64,000 nt of DNA. Source: Palaemon carinicauda. Lineage: Eukaryota; Arthropoda; Malacostraca; Decapoda; Palaemonidae. Below are positions 44,787 through 56,720 of this stretch, one piece after another. Under the pieces are notes generated by a model. The model ran no database searches. It was not told the DNA's origin and saw only the letters and a list, made by a program, of their open reading frames with translations. The stretch covers positions 205,041,263 through 205,105,262 of the forward strand of contig NC_090725.1 in NCBI RefSeq assembly GCF_036898095.1. The letters run 5' to 3'. A program made the position numbers and the translations under genes. The stretch's first letter is position 1. Each line of letters begins with the position of its first letter.

Positions 44787-45703
44787 TCAATTTTGAATGC
44801 AGTTCACGCAAGTGATGATATAGTGCTCTGGGCACGTATATTTCTTGCACTGCACACAAAAAACCCTTGATTTCTTGTTTGAGGAACGAGGGCATATGTT
44901 CCTCTTATTCTGGCCAACCTCGGTGCCCATTCCAGAGTCAGTATCTGATGGAATTTCAGGGTCCACATTAGATACTGAGCCAATGGTGTACCTCAGCTCC
45001 CTGGGCAAGGTCTTTGCTTGGAGCCTATAAACAGCCCACCTCCTAGTCAGATGATCAACCACCTCCAACCCAAATGCGTGCCTCGTCAATGGCTTTGTCC
45101 CTGCTGCTTAGACTTGATGCAAGATATATGCATTGGTGTATATCATGTTGATGATATTGAAGAAAAAACACAAAGGCCATCTTCTGGTGCTCCTGATGCA
45201 AGAAGTGTTGGCACATAACTGGTCAAAGGTGTCCACACCTCCTTTTGTGGCATTGTAGAATATTTGTAGGTCAGTCTTCACTTTTTTTTATTATGGAAGG
45301 TTTGTGATGGATACTACTTAGGAGCTGTACCCTCTTGGTCCTGCTTGCTTGGTGGGAAATAAGGGTCACGTTCTTCTCATAGTGGTACATAGCAATTGTC
45401 TCTCCTACTTTAATCTTCATCGTAGAAAGTGACTTTGGGAGATAAGGCTTATCCTTTATGGTCCCAATAACAAAGTCGAGGCCTTTTTTCTTCAGAGCTT
45501 CTGCAGCTTGAAGGGAGCTGAACCAGTTGTTGGTCGTTACCACTCGACCATGTCATGGATATGGGGAAGTCAATTCCATTATGTAAAACTCTCCATGAGT
45601 TTAGTATGTCGAGAGGTCCACAGTCCCCTTTCCCAGGTAGGGAATGGCATTGCATAAAAAATGCGTGTCAGCATCGCACATCATTACTATCTTCATCCCG
45701 TAT
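44787..45703 (-). pseudogene. piggyBac transposase exon 2 (C-terminal)
   Basis: It starts after an acceptor TTGTTTTACAG with YGMKIVMMCDADTHF, containing the first catalytic aspartate region, then AIPYLGKGTVDLS. In-frame stops follow near 45602 and 45553. The second catalytic site reads VVTTNNWFSS, with Asn where piggyBac proteins have Asp in CDNWF/TDNF. After a frameshift in an A run near 45287 come KGGVDTFDQ with the last aspartate region, and finally a cysteine-rich tail (VFCVQCKKYTCPEHYIITC) ending at 44787. It is clearly inactive. Confidence 0.88.
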
Positions 45704-46511
45704 CTGTAAAACAAAAGACTATTCAGTGAAATTCTAAAATAATTGAACAAATATACACTAGAATTACAGGTAAATAAATCTATAAGACAGGGAAGTATGC
45801 AATGGACTGACGGGTAAGTAAATGTGATTCCAAATAAAATAGATAGTAAATAATGAGAAATTAAAACAATTATATATAAATGAAAATGGCAGGTAAGCAA
45901 ATCTAGAAAAAAAACACTACCAAGTATGCAATGAAATGATAGGTAAGTAATTGTTATTGCAAATAAATTAGATAATGAATAATAAATTAAAAATTAAAAC
46001 AAGTACAGTGAGCCCTCGCTACTTCGCGGTTCGACCATCACGGATTCACCACTTCGCGGGTTTTTTTCATAACCCATATACATACACATATCGCGGATTT
46101 TCCGGGAATTTCGAAAATACCGCGATATCTGAAGACCCCAAATATTGTACGATATTTCGTTACCTGTAATTCCATTAATACTGTAATTAGTAATATCTGC
46201 TCTTACTGATTGTTCATTGCATTACATATGACATATAATTCAGCACAGAAAGAAATAAAACACGAAAAGAGAATGTGATCATACGATAATTCAGTACTGT
46301 ATACAGTACGTAGTAAAATTAAATCGAACATGAAACGCAAATCAGATGCAGTCATACCATATTAGAATGGTGTAAGGCTGCTGATGGCTACTACTGTACT
46401 ACAAATGTAATGGATGTGCATCTTTTCCATGAATCTTTTGTATGTATACGTACGTAGTACTGCATCCAATAATATTCTTTGTTGCAAAAATCACATTTTG
46501 AATAAGCGTAC

Positions 46512-46688
46512 GAGAGAGAGAGAGAGAGACATATCCTACAACAAAACAAGCGTAAAATAGCATACGTAAAGCTGTATTATTATTATTATTATTATTATTG
46601 TTGTTGTTGTTGTTATTAAAATTATTATTGTTATTATCATTATTATTATTATTATTATTATCATTATTTATTATTATTATTATTATTA
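46512..46688. repeat. (GA)n and (ATT)n microsatellites in Tigger-A2
   Basis: A GA tract (46512-46529) and an ATT/GTT array (46574-46688) upstream of the transposase, at the positions of the matching arrays in Tigger-A1. Confidence 0.93.
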
Positions 46689-46985
46689 CTGTATATGTAG
46701 GGTACCTTGTACTTTGAATTGGTAACCTACGTAGCATATAAGACGGGTTGTGATTGGTTCAAGCGCTGATAGAGGACGAATCAGAACCCAAGTTTTGTTA
46801 TCTAGCCTGTGATTGGTGTTTTGCCCGCATCTCCAACCCGCAGCATCTACGTATTCGCGGTCACTTTGTCTCCCGCCGTATCGCTGTGTAGATGTTGTTA
46901 AGTTATTGTGAACTTTAATCTGTGCAGTGCGTGACTGTTTTAAGTTGAACTTTTTGTTGAACTTTCTGTTAAACCCTACTGTACA

Positions 46986-48868
46986 ATGCCTCCCAAGCGT
47001 TCTGCTTCTACTAAGGCTGGTAGTGAGCCTAAACGCCACCGAAAGATGATGACGATTGCTGAGAAGGTGACGCTTCTCGATATGTTAAAAGATGGTAGAA
47101 GTTACGCGGCCGCAGCCCGCCATTTTGGAGTCAACAAATCCACCGTTCGCTATATCAAGAAGGACGAGGCGAACATTAGAAAGACGGCTACCATCACCTT
47201 TAGCAGATCAGCGAAGCGAGTCGTTACCACGCGTAATAAAACGATCGTACGTATGGAAGGTGCTTTAGCAGTGTGGATTGCCGACTGCCGGAAGAAGAAC
47301 ATAGCCTTGGATACGAACACCATCCGAACCAAGGGTTTGAGCTTGTATGAGAATTTTGCGGCAAAGGAACCTCAAGACGACGATGGCGACCATGCTGAAG
47401 AAGATGATGATGTAGATGAACCTCAACCAGGAACATCCACTGATTCCCAGCGTCAGAAACAACGTTTTTCTGCCAGCAAAGGATGGTTCGCGAAGTTTCA
47501 GAAACGCTTCGCCCTGAAAAGCGTTTCCCTGCATGGCGAGGCTGCTTCCGCTGACACTGCCGCTGCTGAAACTTACGTGAACGAGACGTTCAAGAATATT
47601 ATCGCCGAAGGTGGATACAAGCCGGAACAAGTGTTTAATATGGATGAGACCGGCTTGTTTTGGAAGAGAATGCCGTCGCGAACTTTCCTGTTCAAAGAAG
47701 AAGCCAAAGCCTCTGGCTTTAAAGCATTTAAGGATCGCGTTACCCTCGTGATGTGTGGCAATGCTGCTGGATTTTTGCTAAAGCCGGGTCTTATTTACAA
47801 GTTGAAAAATCCTCGCGCTTTGAAAAATAAGAATAAGAATCTCCTTCCCGTGTACTGGATACATAATCCAAAAGCATGGATTACGAAGATGCTGACCTTC
47901 AACTGGTTCCACCAGTGTTTCATCCCGCAAGTCAATGAATATCTCTTAGGGAAGGGCTTGCCATTCAAGATCCTTCTCCTTATGGATAACGCTGGTGGAC
48001 ACGCAACTGACCTGTCTCGTGAGGGCGTTCAGGTTGAGTTCCTGCCACCCAACACCACATCATTAATTCAACCGATGGACCAGGGGGTTATCAGGGCGTT
48101 CAAGGCCCTCTACACGAAGAATACCTTGGCGGACTTCGTTGCGTGTGTGGATGCTGCCCAAGAAGATGAAGATGAAGATTTTAATTTGAAGGCGTACTGG
48201 CGGCAGTACACCATAGCCACGTGCCTGCAGAACATTCAGAAGGCACTGCAAGAAATGAAACCTGCAACCGTGAATGCGAGCTGGAAGAAGTTGTGGCCCC
48301 AGATTGTTTACGACGACGAGAGATTTACTCCGTCTGAAATCCAACACTCTGCAATATGCAAATCTGTGCAGTTGGCTGCGATAATTGGAGGTGACGGGTT
48401 TGGCGACATGACGACTGAAGACGTCGACGAGTTGTTGGACTGCCATTCCCAGCCGCTAACTGACGCAGACCTAGAAGACCTGACGAAATCGGCCAGTGAA
48501 GAAGAGAGCGAAACACAGGAAGAGACCCAAGAAAATGTTGAAGAAACGGGCTTAACATTAGAGAACGGCTTGCCAAGGTCTGCAACCATATAAAGGAGGT
48601 GAAAGAAATGTTGCAAGAGTGGGACGAGGATATGGTTCGGTCTATGCGATTCTGCAACAAGATCGATGAAGACATGACTCCCTACAGGATGCTCTTAGAG
48701 CGAAAAAAGAAGCAGCGGCAGCAACTTCCGATCACAATGTTCTTCCAGCCTCGCAAAAAAGAGCCAGTTCCTCCTGCTAGTAGGCCTTCGGAAGAAATTG
48801 AAGAAGTTTCCCAGGAAGAAGTTGAAGAGGTGTCCCAGGAAAAGACACCTCCGTCTGAAGAGACGTAA
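46986..48868 (+). pseudogene. Tigger-type transposase of Tigger-A2 (frameshifted near the C-terminus)
   Basis: It is nearly the same protein as the 625-residue transposase at 5006-6883: HTH (STVRYIKKDE), SASKGWFAKF, and aspartates in FNMDETG, LLLMDNAGGH and IQPMDQGV are all kept. A 2-bp insertion at about 48561-48564 (GAGAAC instead of GAAC) shifts the frame and ends the first ORF at 48593. The second ORF (48599-48868) restores the rest, including QLPITMFF. The nuclease core is intact up to the shift, so a truncated protein without the PCNA-type motif could be made. Confidence 0.92.
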
Positions 48869-49158
48869 AATACTATCATTGGCTGCACAGTAGAAGACAT
48901 CATCAGCTTCATCATCATCATTTCTACTGTGCAGCAAATTCATCGCCATCATCATTCAAGTTTTTTTTAACTTCTTTCGTGGTGAGTACAGTAACAATCT
49001 TTATTTTTTACTTTAATATTCTAACATTTTAATATTTGTGCCTGTTTTAGTTTAGTACTGTATGCATTAAGTTAAAGGGAAGGTTTTAAAAGTCTGAAGA
49101 GTATACATGTTGTAACCTATCATATTTTTTGTTTAAAATTTACATTTACGTACGTAAA

Positions 49159-49163
<5 letters not shown>

Positions 49164-49218
<55 letters not shown>
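49164..49218. repeat. (CT)n microsatellite in Tigger-A2
   Basis: Pure CT tract in the 3' part of Tigger-A2. Confidence 0.96.
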
Positions 49219-49221
<3 letters not shown>

Positions 49222-50058
49222 AATTGTTTTCCTGCTTTGCTACGTACAGTATGTACTGTATGATTTCATATAGATACTGTAAATAATATTTGTAATAACA
49301 TATTTTCTAAAAGCTTTTACTGTAATATCATTATTTATCACTATCATCATGCGCGTTAAATGCCTTCTTTGTTTACTGAGCGTGGTTGTTTACTGAGCGT
49401 ACTTTATGACGCCGTCGTTTCAGGCGGCGTCATAAAGAAAAACATTTCATTTGGAAGTCCTAAGAAAAATTAAGTAAAAACTTGGTAATAACAAAATCAA
49501 CATACTGTATAATCAATATAATCGATGCAAAAACTAACCTATACACAGATGTGTACACTAAATGCGTTTGTTTCTTCATTATGATCAGAGAAACGTAAAC
49601 AAAACATTGGTTGCCATTTTTTATCGTGCTTTTTGGCGTGTTTAGGAAACGCATGATATAAAATCGCCTTTAATATTTGTGCCTGTTTTAGTTTAGGGTA
49701 CTGTAGTACATGCGTTACGTGTTCTGTACATTAAAGGGTAGTTTGTTAACAGTACTACGTACAAGGGAAGGATTTAAAAGTCTGAATATACATGTTAAAT
49801 AAATAGGTAAATATGGTGTCACTACTTCGCGGATTTTCACCTATCGCGGTCGGGTCTGGAACCTATCTACCGCGATAAACGAGGGTTCACTGTACAGTAT
49901 ATATAAACTAAAATGACAAGTAAGTAAATCTAGAAAAAAAACATGCAATGCAATGACAGGTAAATATCTAGGGTCAAATCTAAGATAATAATAATAATAA
50001 TAGGAATGATAATAATAATTACAACACTAACAACACCAATAAGAACAGAAATACTTAC

Positions 50059-51444
50059 TTTGCAGGTTTATTCGGGATGAACATCTTGAATGGGGTTTTC
50101 CCACGGAATGGCACCAACTGTTCATCAATGGTTAGATGAGGGCCAGGCACATAAACATTCTTGCAAACATCAACAAAACTATCCCAGAGGGTCCTGATAG
50201 GCGCCAGCCTGTCCACTTGTATCCTTTGTGCTCGTGTCTGGAAGTTGTCAAACCTGAGGACCCTCATCAGGAAGGCAAATCTTGCATTACTCATTGTGCT
50301 TCTGTATAGGGAATATCTGTCAAATGGCACAAACATTTAGCCAACAGACACATGATTGTCATTCTTCAACCCTGACATTACAAGGATGCCAATCATAGCC
50401 TTTAGTTCACTGATGCCGGAATCCTCTGTAGTGGCTCTTTGAACTTTATATTTAGCTCTAAAAGCCGCAATCTTATCATTTGTATAAACAGCAATTGCTG
50501 CCAACGTCTCATCAGAAATAGAGTGTTCAAAAAGCTCATGCGGATTTCTAAATCTATTTGCTCCCTCTGTCAACGACCCTGATGGCACTACGTGGGGCCT
50601 TGCAACCTTTGCCAATGTAGGATTTGGATCCCTGTGCCAAATATTTCCATCCCTGGCCCTATAGGTTTCTCTGTCATAAAACACAATAGGGGGCCCAGCA
50701 CTGCCACGTAAAGGGCCTCGTGCTCTTTTCCTGCTCTTTATTTCATTGGGAGTAAGAGGTGGCACTGGGTGATGGCACAGGGGTGGCACTGGGTGATGGC
50801 ATAAGGGTTGAACTGATGTATGGCACAGTGGTGGAACCGATAGATGGCACAGGAGTTGCACTGGCTGATGGCATAGGGGTGCCACTCAAGGATATATGAA
50901 ACTGGAATAACTTTCCAGAACCCTGCAACGTCATTTGCACCGACGGAGGGAACCAACACCGCACAAAATTTCACGGTGCCATCGGTCATTGATACTGAAG
51001 GCAACACAAAGGGTTCTTCTTGTATCAAAGAGGTATCCCAAATACTTAGAGACCTCGATAACGATGAGACGGGATCCCTCCCTGAGGGACTCCTGAACGG
51101 GGTCAAGGACAGCTGTGGGTCATCGACGTCTTCTTCATTGTTGTCATCTAAAATCATCCTTTTACTCCTCTTGGAAGTCGATATCACCTTTCTCTTCGCT
51201 TGACGACCAGAAGCAAGGCCCAGGGGAGACACAGTTTCCGAAGAGGTTTTGGATGAGGTTGAATAGAAGGATCTTGCGAGAGGGAAAAGTAACTGCCATG
51301 TGACACAGCCACGGCGTCTTCCTCGGGCATGTCGCTGGACTTTTGGTAGATAGCCTTGTCCACACAGGTTTCAGCATCACTGGCATCACTATCAGATTCC
51401 AAAAGGGCCTCAATTTCCTTCTTGGACGGGAATCATTTTGGCAT
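50059..51444 (-). pseudogene. piggyBac transposase exon 1 (N-terminal)
   Basis: The probable start is the ATG at 51444, followed after three codons by a TGA. An acidic ESDSDASDAE segment typical of piggyBac N-termini comes next. A minisatellite (50755-50890) lies in the linker and frames change around it. The transposase domain starts near 50700 and reads HELFEHSISDETLAAI, ISELKAMIGILVMSGL, then a TAA, then LYRSTMSNARFAFLMRVLRF and LTIDEQLVPFRGKTPFKMF to the donor at 50059. These are the conserved DDE_Tnp_1_7 blocks. Confidence 0.85.
50755..50890. repeat. Minisatellite of about 30 bp units in the piggyBac transposase linker
   Basis: Four to five imperfect units with a GGTGGCACTG / GATGGCACAG core. 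One frame codes for Pro/Ser/Ala/Thr repeats (SASATPVPS, SPSATPVPS). Confidence 0.85.
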
Positions 51445-51876
51445 CTTAGAAAACTGGAGAGAAAAAAAAACACACTTCAGTTTTCACTTATTTACCGGCA
51501 CACGTAGTGGCAAAGCCTCATGGTAACCCACTCACAATATGGCAACACTATTCACCATTACTAACTCAAAATCTCATTAACTTATAAATAACACTACGAG
51601 ATATATATCAAAATATAAAAGTATACAATTTTGAGGGGTCTACTTTGTTCCGTAATAAGGTACCTACTTGGTGACCAAGCAAACTTTGAATGGCTATGAG
51701 CCGGCGAATTCTTGGAGCTCAACTTGGTGCGTCCATCCTTGATCGAATCACAACAGAAACTGATGCCGTGCACCTCGACCCGGCGGGAAAAGCTGAGATA
51801 TCCCGCCAAATCTTGAAAAATATGGTTCTGCGCATTCGCCCGGTCCCAGCATGGGGTCCAGGTTACGTACGCAGGG

Positions 51877-52620
51877 TTAATGACCAAAGAGAGCTGTTTT
51901 ACTCCAAAGATTATATATTTTTATTTCAATATAAGATTTCAAAATCATGTATTTATAAAAATTGTGTCAGAGAAATTAGAATCATTAATTTAATTTTTGG
52001 TTATCTTCTTTTAACTAATTTTGCAGTTTAGAGATTACTATTGGCAATATGTAAAATTTCATTGTATTTGTGCCAAAAGTTTAGCCGGGAAAAGATTTTG
52101 GTTGGCCCTGGAAGTGTGTATTGCGTCTAAAATGTTTTAAGGCCCTTAGAATGGTGCAAAAGTTTGTAGAATATATATACCCAAAATTGTAACTTACTTT
52201 TAGGGATTTTATCTTTATGAGACTCCTCCAGTTGTTTAGTTTTATTGTATACTTTGTAATTTTAAACTGTAATGTACTAGTAGCCAAAGCTTGGAAAAGT
52301 GTTACAGTACAAGTATTGAGCTTTAGCTTTATATAACTAGTCTGCAGATGAAAATGATGCTCAGGTGAAGTGTGTATGAACTGCAATGTTGAAGGTTTTC
52401 ATTTAATCTTGGTGGAAGACAAAGTAATTTTACTAGAGTAGTGCAAATAGTTTTTATTTTTAGTATTATGTTATGCTTTTTTTGATGGGGTAAATAAATT
52501 CAAAGAATTTAATGAACTGTAAAGGCAAGGCATTTGTAGATTTTGCTTTATGATGAAGTTTGCATGTTATAAAGTTTCTAAAACTTCAAGTGAAAGCTCT
52601 CATGTAATTTAAGTACTGTA
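51877..52620 (+). other. Continuation of the dsRBD gene 3' region
   Basis: It resumes at TTAA after the piggyBac. AT-rich, no coding sequence recognised. An AATAAA lies in GTAAATAAATTC at about 52490, a possible polyadenylation signal of the dsRBD gene. Its assignment to that transcript is inference from the insertion footprint. Confidence 0.45.
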
Positions 52621-53808
52621 CAGTAATGCCTCACAAAATGAAATTAAAACTAGCTCCCTAGTAGCTTTTGTACCTTGATTTTTTTCACAGTATGATTTGC
52701 CTTTTACATGTAAATAGCCTAATTCATTCCAAGCCCTACAGAAACATCACATAAGATTATTATAATAAAGCTAACCTGAACTAAACACAATTAAATAACA
52801 CCATTTGGATCATTCAGTAATAACCTAACTGTTAATAGCCTGTAAATGAAATGTATAATTAGAACAGACAATACAGTAATGCGATAATAAATGAGAAATA
52901 CAGTAACAAAAATGTGGAACCTTACCTTTAGAGTGAGGCGATGTCCGAAAGCAAAGTGGCTGTGTGGAAGAGGAGGATGACAAACGGCAGAAAACCTTAA
53001 CAAGTGACATAAAACATAAGCACTTAGCTTTACGAAACACATTAATAAATGGTAGAAAACATTGACACTTAACTTTACGAAACACATTAAATAATGGCAG
53101 AAAGTATTAACACTTAACTTTATGATAAACTTATATTTCTCTTTGCCTCTTTTTAATTTTCTCTTTTGTATTCTCTAAATTTAATAATTTTCTTCTTTTC
53201 TTTATTTTTTCCTTTGATCACTATTAGCTTCTTCTTGGCTTGCTAGTATCGAAGGCATTTTTAATACATAACTATCCAAGGAAGCTTGTTTCTACCTACT
53301 TCTTAAAATGTTCCTGAAATGATTCCGGCAAACATCATTTATGTACTCGAGCACGACCTGTGTGAACCTTTTCTGGGTGTTCCGTGGCTAATAACGTATG
53401 AGTTGAATAATGCAACACGATACAGTGCAGAACTAAAATCACAGAAGCAAAATTATCCACGCAAATTCAATGTGAACAATAGCGCTGTCGAAACAAAATG
53501 ATCGAGGGATGCTGATTCGTAGATCAATGACTTGATAGATGATAACTAATAGAAGAGCAGGATCATATTGTGGTAAGTAGCATCAGAGTTGGGAGATAAC
53601 CAACAGGAGAGCGGGAGGATGGTGGTGAGTTTATAGCTAGCGGCGCACAAATTTTAAAATCAGTCTCGGAGGCAGCTGGTCTCTCTTACCGTACCTCGTT
53701 TCGTAGCATGAAAAATTTTTTACAATATGAAGCAAAAAAATCTTTGAATCTTGTTTTGCAGCATGAAAATTTCATATGCAGAAGTTTTCATATCAAGAGG
53801 TATCACTG
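52621..53808. mobile_element. TA-flanked non-autonomous element (Tc1/mariner-pogo type)
   Basis: The left end CAGTAATGCCTC and the inverse of the right end CAGTGATACCTC pair, with further similarity inward (AAAATGAAA / TATGAAAA), and TA flanks at 52619-52620 and 53809-53810. Length 1188 bp. No transposase is seen; a 60-codon ORF at 53319 has no recognised similarity. Confidence 0.65.
52985..53130. repeat. 45-bp tandem repeat, three units
   Basis: CACTTAACTTTACGAAACAC-type cores start at 53021, 53066 and 53111, inside the TA-flanked element. Confidence 0.88.
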
Positions 53809-53810
53809 TA

Positions 53811-56286
53811 TTGCATTGCTATTTAGATATTGATACTTGTTCCTAGCCATTTGTAGTAATGTACAGTCTAAGATAGTCTTAAGCTTTTATTTCAGCATAA
53901 TTGACAGGTTTTCATTTTGTTATAAATGTCTTAGATTTTCATGATCTTTTCCAAATCATTTCCCAATCCTGCTCACTTAAAATAGTGTTTTATATTCAGT
54001 GTTGTAGACAGGTGTGCATTATGTAATATCTTAATAATAGTGTCCAAAAATAAAATACGCCGGTCAAGAATTACAGAAACTTAGTAATGTAATGGCTTAA
54101 TGTTAAGTTTCAGTGCAAAAGGTAAGAGTATTTTATTTACATTGCAGTTATTTTTCTTAAGAATTGGTGGAAGTATTTTTTATCAGAATTGAGATTAGAT
54201 TTTTTCTTGCCAGAGTACTTTGTTTATGGCTGCAAAAGGAATGAGTATTCTATATAAACCGTTATTTCTTTTAAAGAATTGGACAAGATATTTTTCATAA
54301 GAATTGGAATTAGGTTTTTTATCCCAAAATACTTAGTTTATGGCTGCAGAAACAACTGACATGACTATGAATAGGTAATTGTGAATGAAGTAGGCATGGA
54401 AGTACTTTTAGGATGATTTGATTAATTGCTTTTAATTTCTCTGACATTGTGGCATCAAAGATCATTGATGTCTATAGTATTTGTAAAGAAATAAAAAAAA
54501 GACACAGCTACAGTATTTACTTATATCCATTGATATATAGAAATCATATCTCTTTTAGACTAGTATATAGAAATTATAATTATTGTGGAAGACTTAACTT
54601 CTGAAATTTATTAAGAAAGTGGTTATGACGAAGGAAAACCCTAATTTTGGGGAGGTGCTGTATGATTCCAAGATCTTTCCTGTAAAAGGCTGGAATAGGG
54701 AATCCACTATGGCATGAATTACCAAAGAAATATTTTTTTTTCTTCACTCAGAGTGAGAATGAAATGGCCCCCTTCCACCAACACAAGGATAGGGAGGAGG
54801 GAGGGTCTTGGAGTTTACAGTACACCTCCCCAAAATAGGTTTGTTTTTACACGGATAAAACAATCGTCCTTTGTGTAAGAAGTGTGTTTCAGCGCAAAAG
54901 CTGGATGGCTGTTGAATCATTAACGAGCAGTTAAATGACAGGTGGGACTGAGGATGAAGGAAACCCCCCCCCCCCAAATGTCAAAGTATTTCCACTTATG
55001 TTTTTGGCCACATTATTACTGATCTTTAGATATTCTATACATGTATTAATTTTTCGTTCCCTCTCGTATTTCCTTTCCTCACTAGGCTTTTATTGCCTTT
55101 TGGACAGTTAGGGCTTATAGCATCTTGCTTTTCAAACTAGTGTTATAGCTTGGAAGATAATAATGATGATAAATAATAATCCTTCCGTGTCTGCCATGTC
55201 AGTTCTGGGTATCTTTCTTACCAGGGTACATTAGGCTAGGTAAGAAGGCACTTGGATTTCGTCTGTCCCTAAGACACTGGACCTAGAACCGGTGCCAAAG
55301 GAGACAGAGGATCCCAGATCAGTACTTCTGACAGACATACTTTCACACTTTCAAGGGTGCCACAGTCAGATGAAGGTTTCTGAGATCTGTCCTTGTGGGG
55401 TGACCTCTGTCTTTGGGCAGCACTTAGGTCTCCCTCAAAGGCCTGGGATCTCCATTGGGCACCCCATTCCTAGTAAACTTCCTTAATTTTCTTTGTCTCT
55501 TTGGAACTATTTGGTGCAAGATTCGCAAAGAGGGCCTCTTGGCCTTTCCTAGTCCCTGGCAGGACTGCCCACAACTTCCAGGAAGGAATGGATGTTTGCA
55601 GCTCTTTCAAGTTACACTACCTGTTTTCATCCAGGCGGTGGGGTGGTGGAAGAAGGGAAGAAAATGGTTTCTCTTTGCAGCATTTACCCCACTTTTTGTG
55701 CTACACCTGAGAGTAGGGAGATTGCTCGTCATGCCTTTGGCTAACCAGCATAAGCATGGGGATGAGCCTTAGTCAGTGCAAGTCCTTCGAGGAGGGTGCT
55801 TACTACCCCCCTCCCCCCTTCTTTCTTTTACCGATAGAGTACTCATCCATTCTTCCAACATTCCTGAGAACCCTGTGCTTACAGACAGAGGTGGGAGGGA
55901 TTTGTTTGAACAATTCCATTAGAGAAATATCTCTTGCTTTCTGTGTATCTGAAGGATGTATACTACTACTGTGCATCAGTGCGTTATTAGTGCCTCCCTT
56001 CTCCCACTACAGTTCGATGTACCCTCTGTACCAGTTCAGTCCTCTGGACTCCTTATTGAGTACTGCTCCTCAGGTGTTCATTTCAGATGTTCACCTGGGT
56101 AGTAACTTGGGTCTATCTCAAGGGAGAGGTATAACTGTGGGTGACCCTGCGGCAGTAGCGATAGGATTAATTCAACTTTCCACTTCGTCATTATCTAGGT
56201 ATTGTGCTATCAAGGAAAGTCTATTATTCTTACCCCGAGATTCAAGCACTTGTCATGCTGTTAACAGCCAAATTCTATCAGTTACA
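53811..56286. other. Unassigned interval
   Basis: No conserved protein found. 54640-54840 holds a 20-25 bp inverted repeat with DIRS-like outer motif (GACGAAGGAAAA at 54627). 55190-56280 is more GC-rich and has short ORFs without recognised motifs. It may contain decayed mobile DNA. Confidence 0.5.
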
Positions 56287-56353
56287 CCAGTGATTCCCAA
56301 CCTTTGTCACCTCAAGGAACCCCCAAGACAATTTTTCTCATGCCAAGGAACCC

Positions 56354-56355
<2 letters not shown>
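56287..56355. mobile_element. hAT (Charlie-like) transposon terminus, truncated
   Basis: CAGTGATTCCCAACCTTTG then repeated AAGGAACCCC motifs are the hallmark of hAT-Charlie terminal repeats. Only this end is present; a TA array and the DIRS-2b start follow. Confidence 0.65.

Positions 56356-56385
<30 letters not shown>
56356..56385. repeat. (TA)n microsatellite
   Basis: About 15 TA units between the hAT terminus and DIRS-2b. Confidence 0.95.
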
Positions 56386-56388
<3 letters not shown>

Positions 56389-56720
56389 TTTGGGCTCAAG
56401 CCATGACGTCCTGATGGAAGGTTCCTTTTTGGTAGCTTCCTTGGGTATATTGACTACTAGGATATTCCCAGAGAATTAAACCACAGGTTATCACAGAATT
56501 CTTACTTCTGGAGCGAGTATCCTAAAGGTTTCCCTTTTAAGACATCGTATATCAACAGGGGACGCATATATTAACACGCCACATAGCTATCTGCACCCTA
56601 TATAGAGTTAACACTTCGATATGGAGGGGCGGAGAATAGCTGGGGAGCCGTTCCACAGCTACACTCGTCCGTGGCTAATTTTGGTACTCGAAACGTAAAC
56701 AAACGGGCGCCATTGCTAAA
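56386..56720. repeat. Left terminal repeat of DIRS-2b
   Basis: Aligns in patches with 16600-16900 of DIRS-2a (GTCCTGATGGAAGG, CCCAGAGAAT-TAAACC, GAGTATCC, GGGGAC). The inner limit is uncertain. Confidence 0.6.

Larger units (their letters stand above)
46006..49892 (+). mobile_element. Tigger-A2, full-length Tigger transposon
   Basis: Termini are CAGTGAGCCCTCG and the inverse of CAGTGAACCCTCG, with TA at 46004-46005 and 49893-49894; length 3887 bp. It matches Tigger-A1 over its whole length in opposite orientation, including both microsatellite positions. Confidence 0.93.
45704..50058 (-). other. Intron of the piggyBac transposase, holding Tigger-A2
   Basis: Donor AAA-GTAAGTATT at 50058 and acceptor TTTTACAG at 45704 join NKPAK to YGMKIV without a break in the family's conserved block (phase 2). 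Without Tigger-A2 the intron is about 466 bp. Confidence 0.82.
43433..51876 (-). mobile_element. piggyBac element, decayed, with nested Tigger-A2
   Basis: Termini are CCCTGCGTAAGTAACC on the left and the inverse GGTTACGTACGCAGGG on the right, directly flanked by TTAA at 43429-43432 and 51877-51880, the classic piggyBac target. Total length is 8444 bp, about 4.55 kb without Tigger-A2. The transposase is on the minus strand in two exons. The 3' part carries a five-unit tandem repeat. The element lies in the 3' region of the dsRBD gene. Confidence 0.92.

Noticed and set aside
53319..53501. 60-codon ORF in the TA-flanked element as a transposase remnant
   Set aside because: No HTH or DDE motif is visible.
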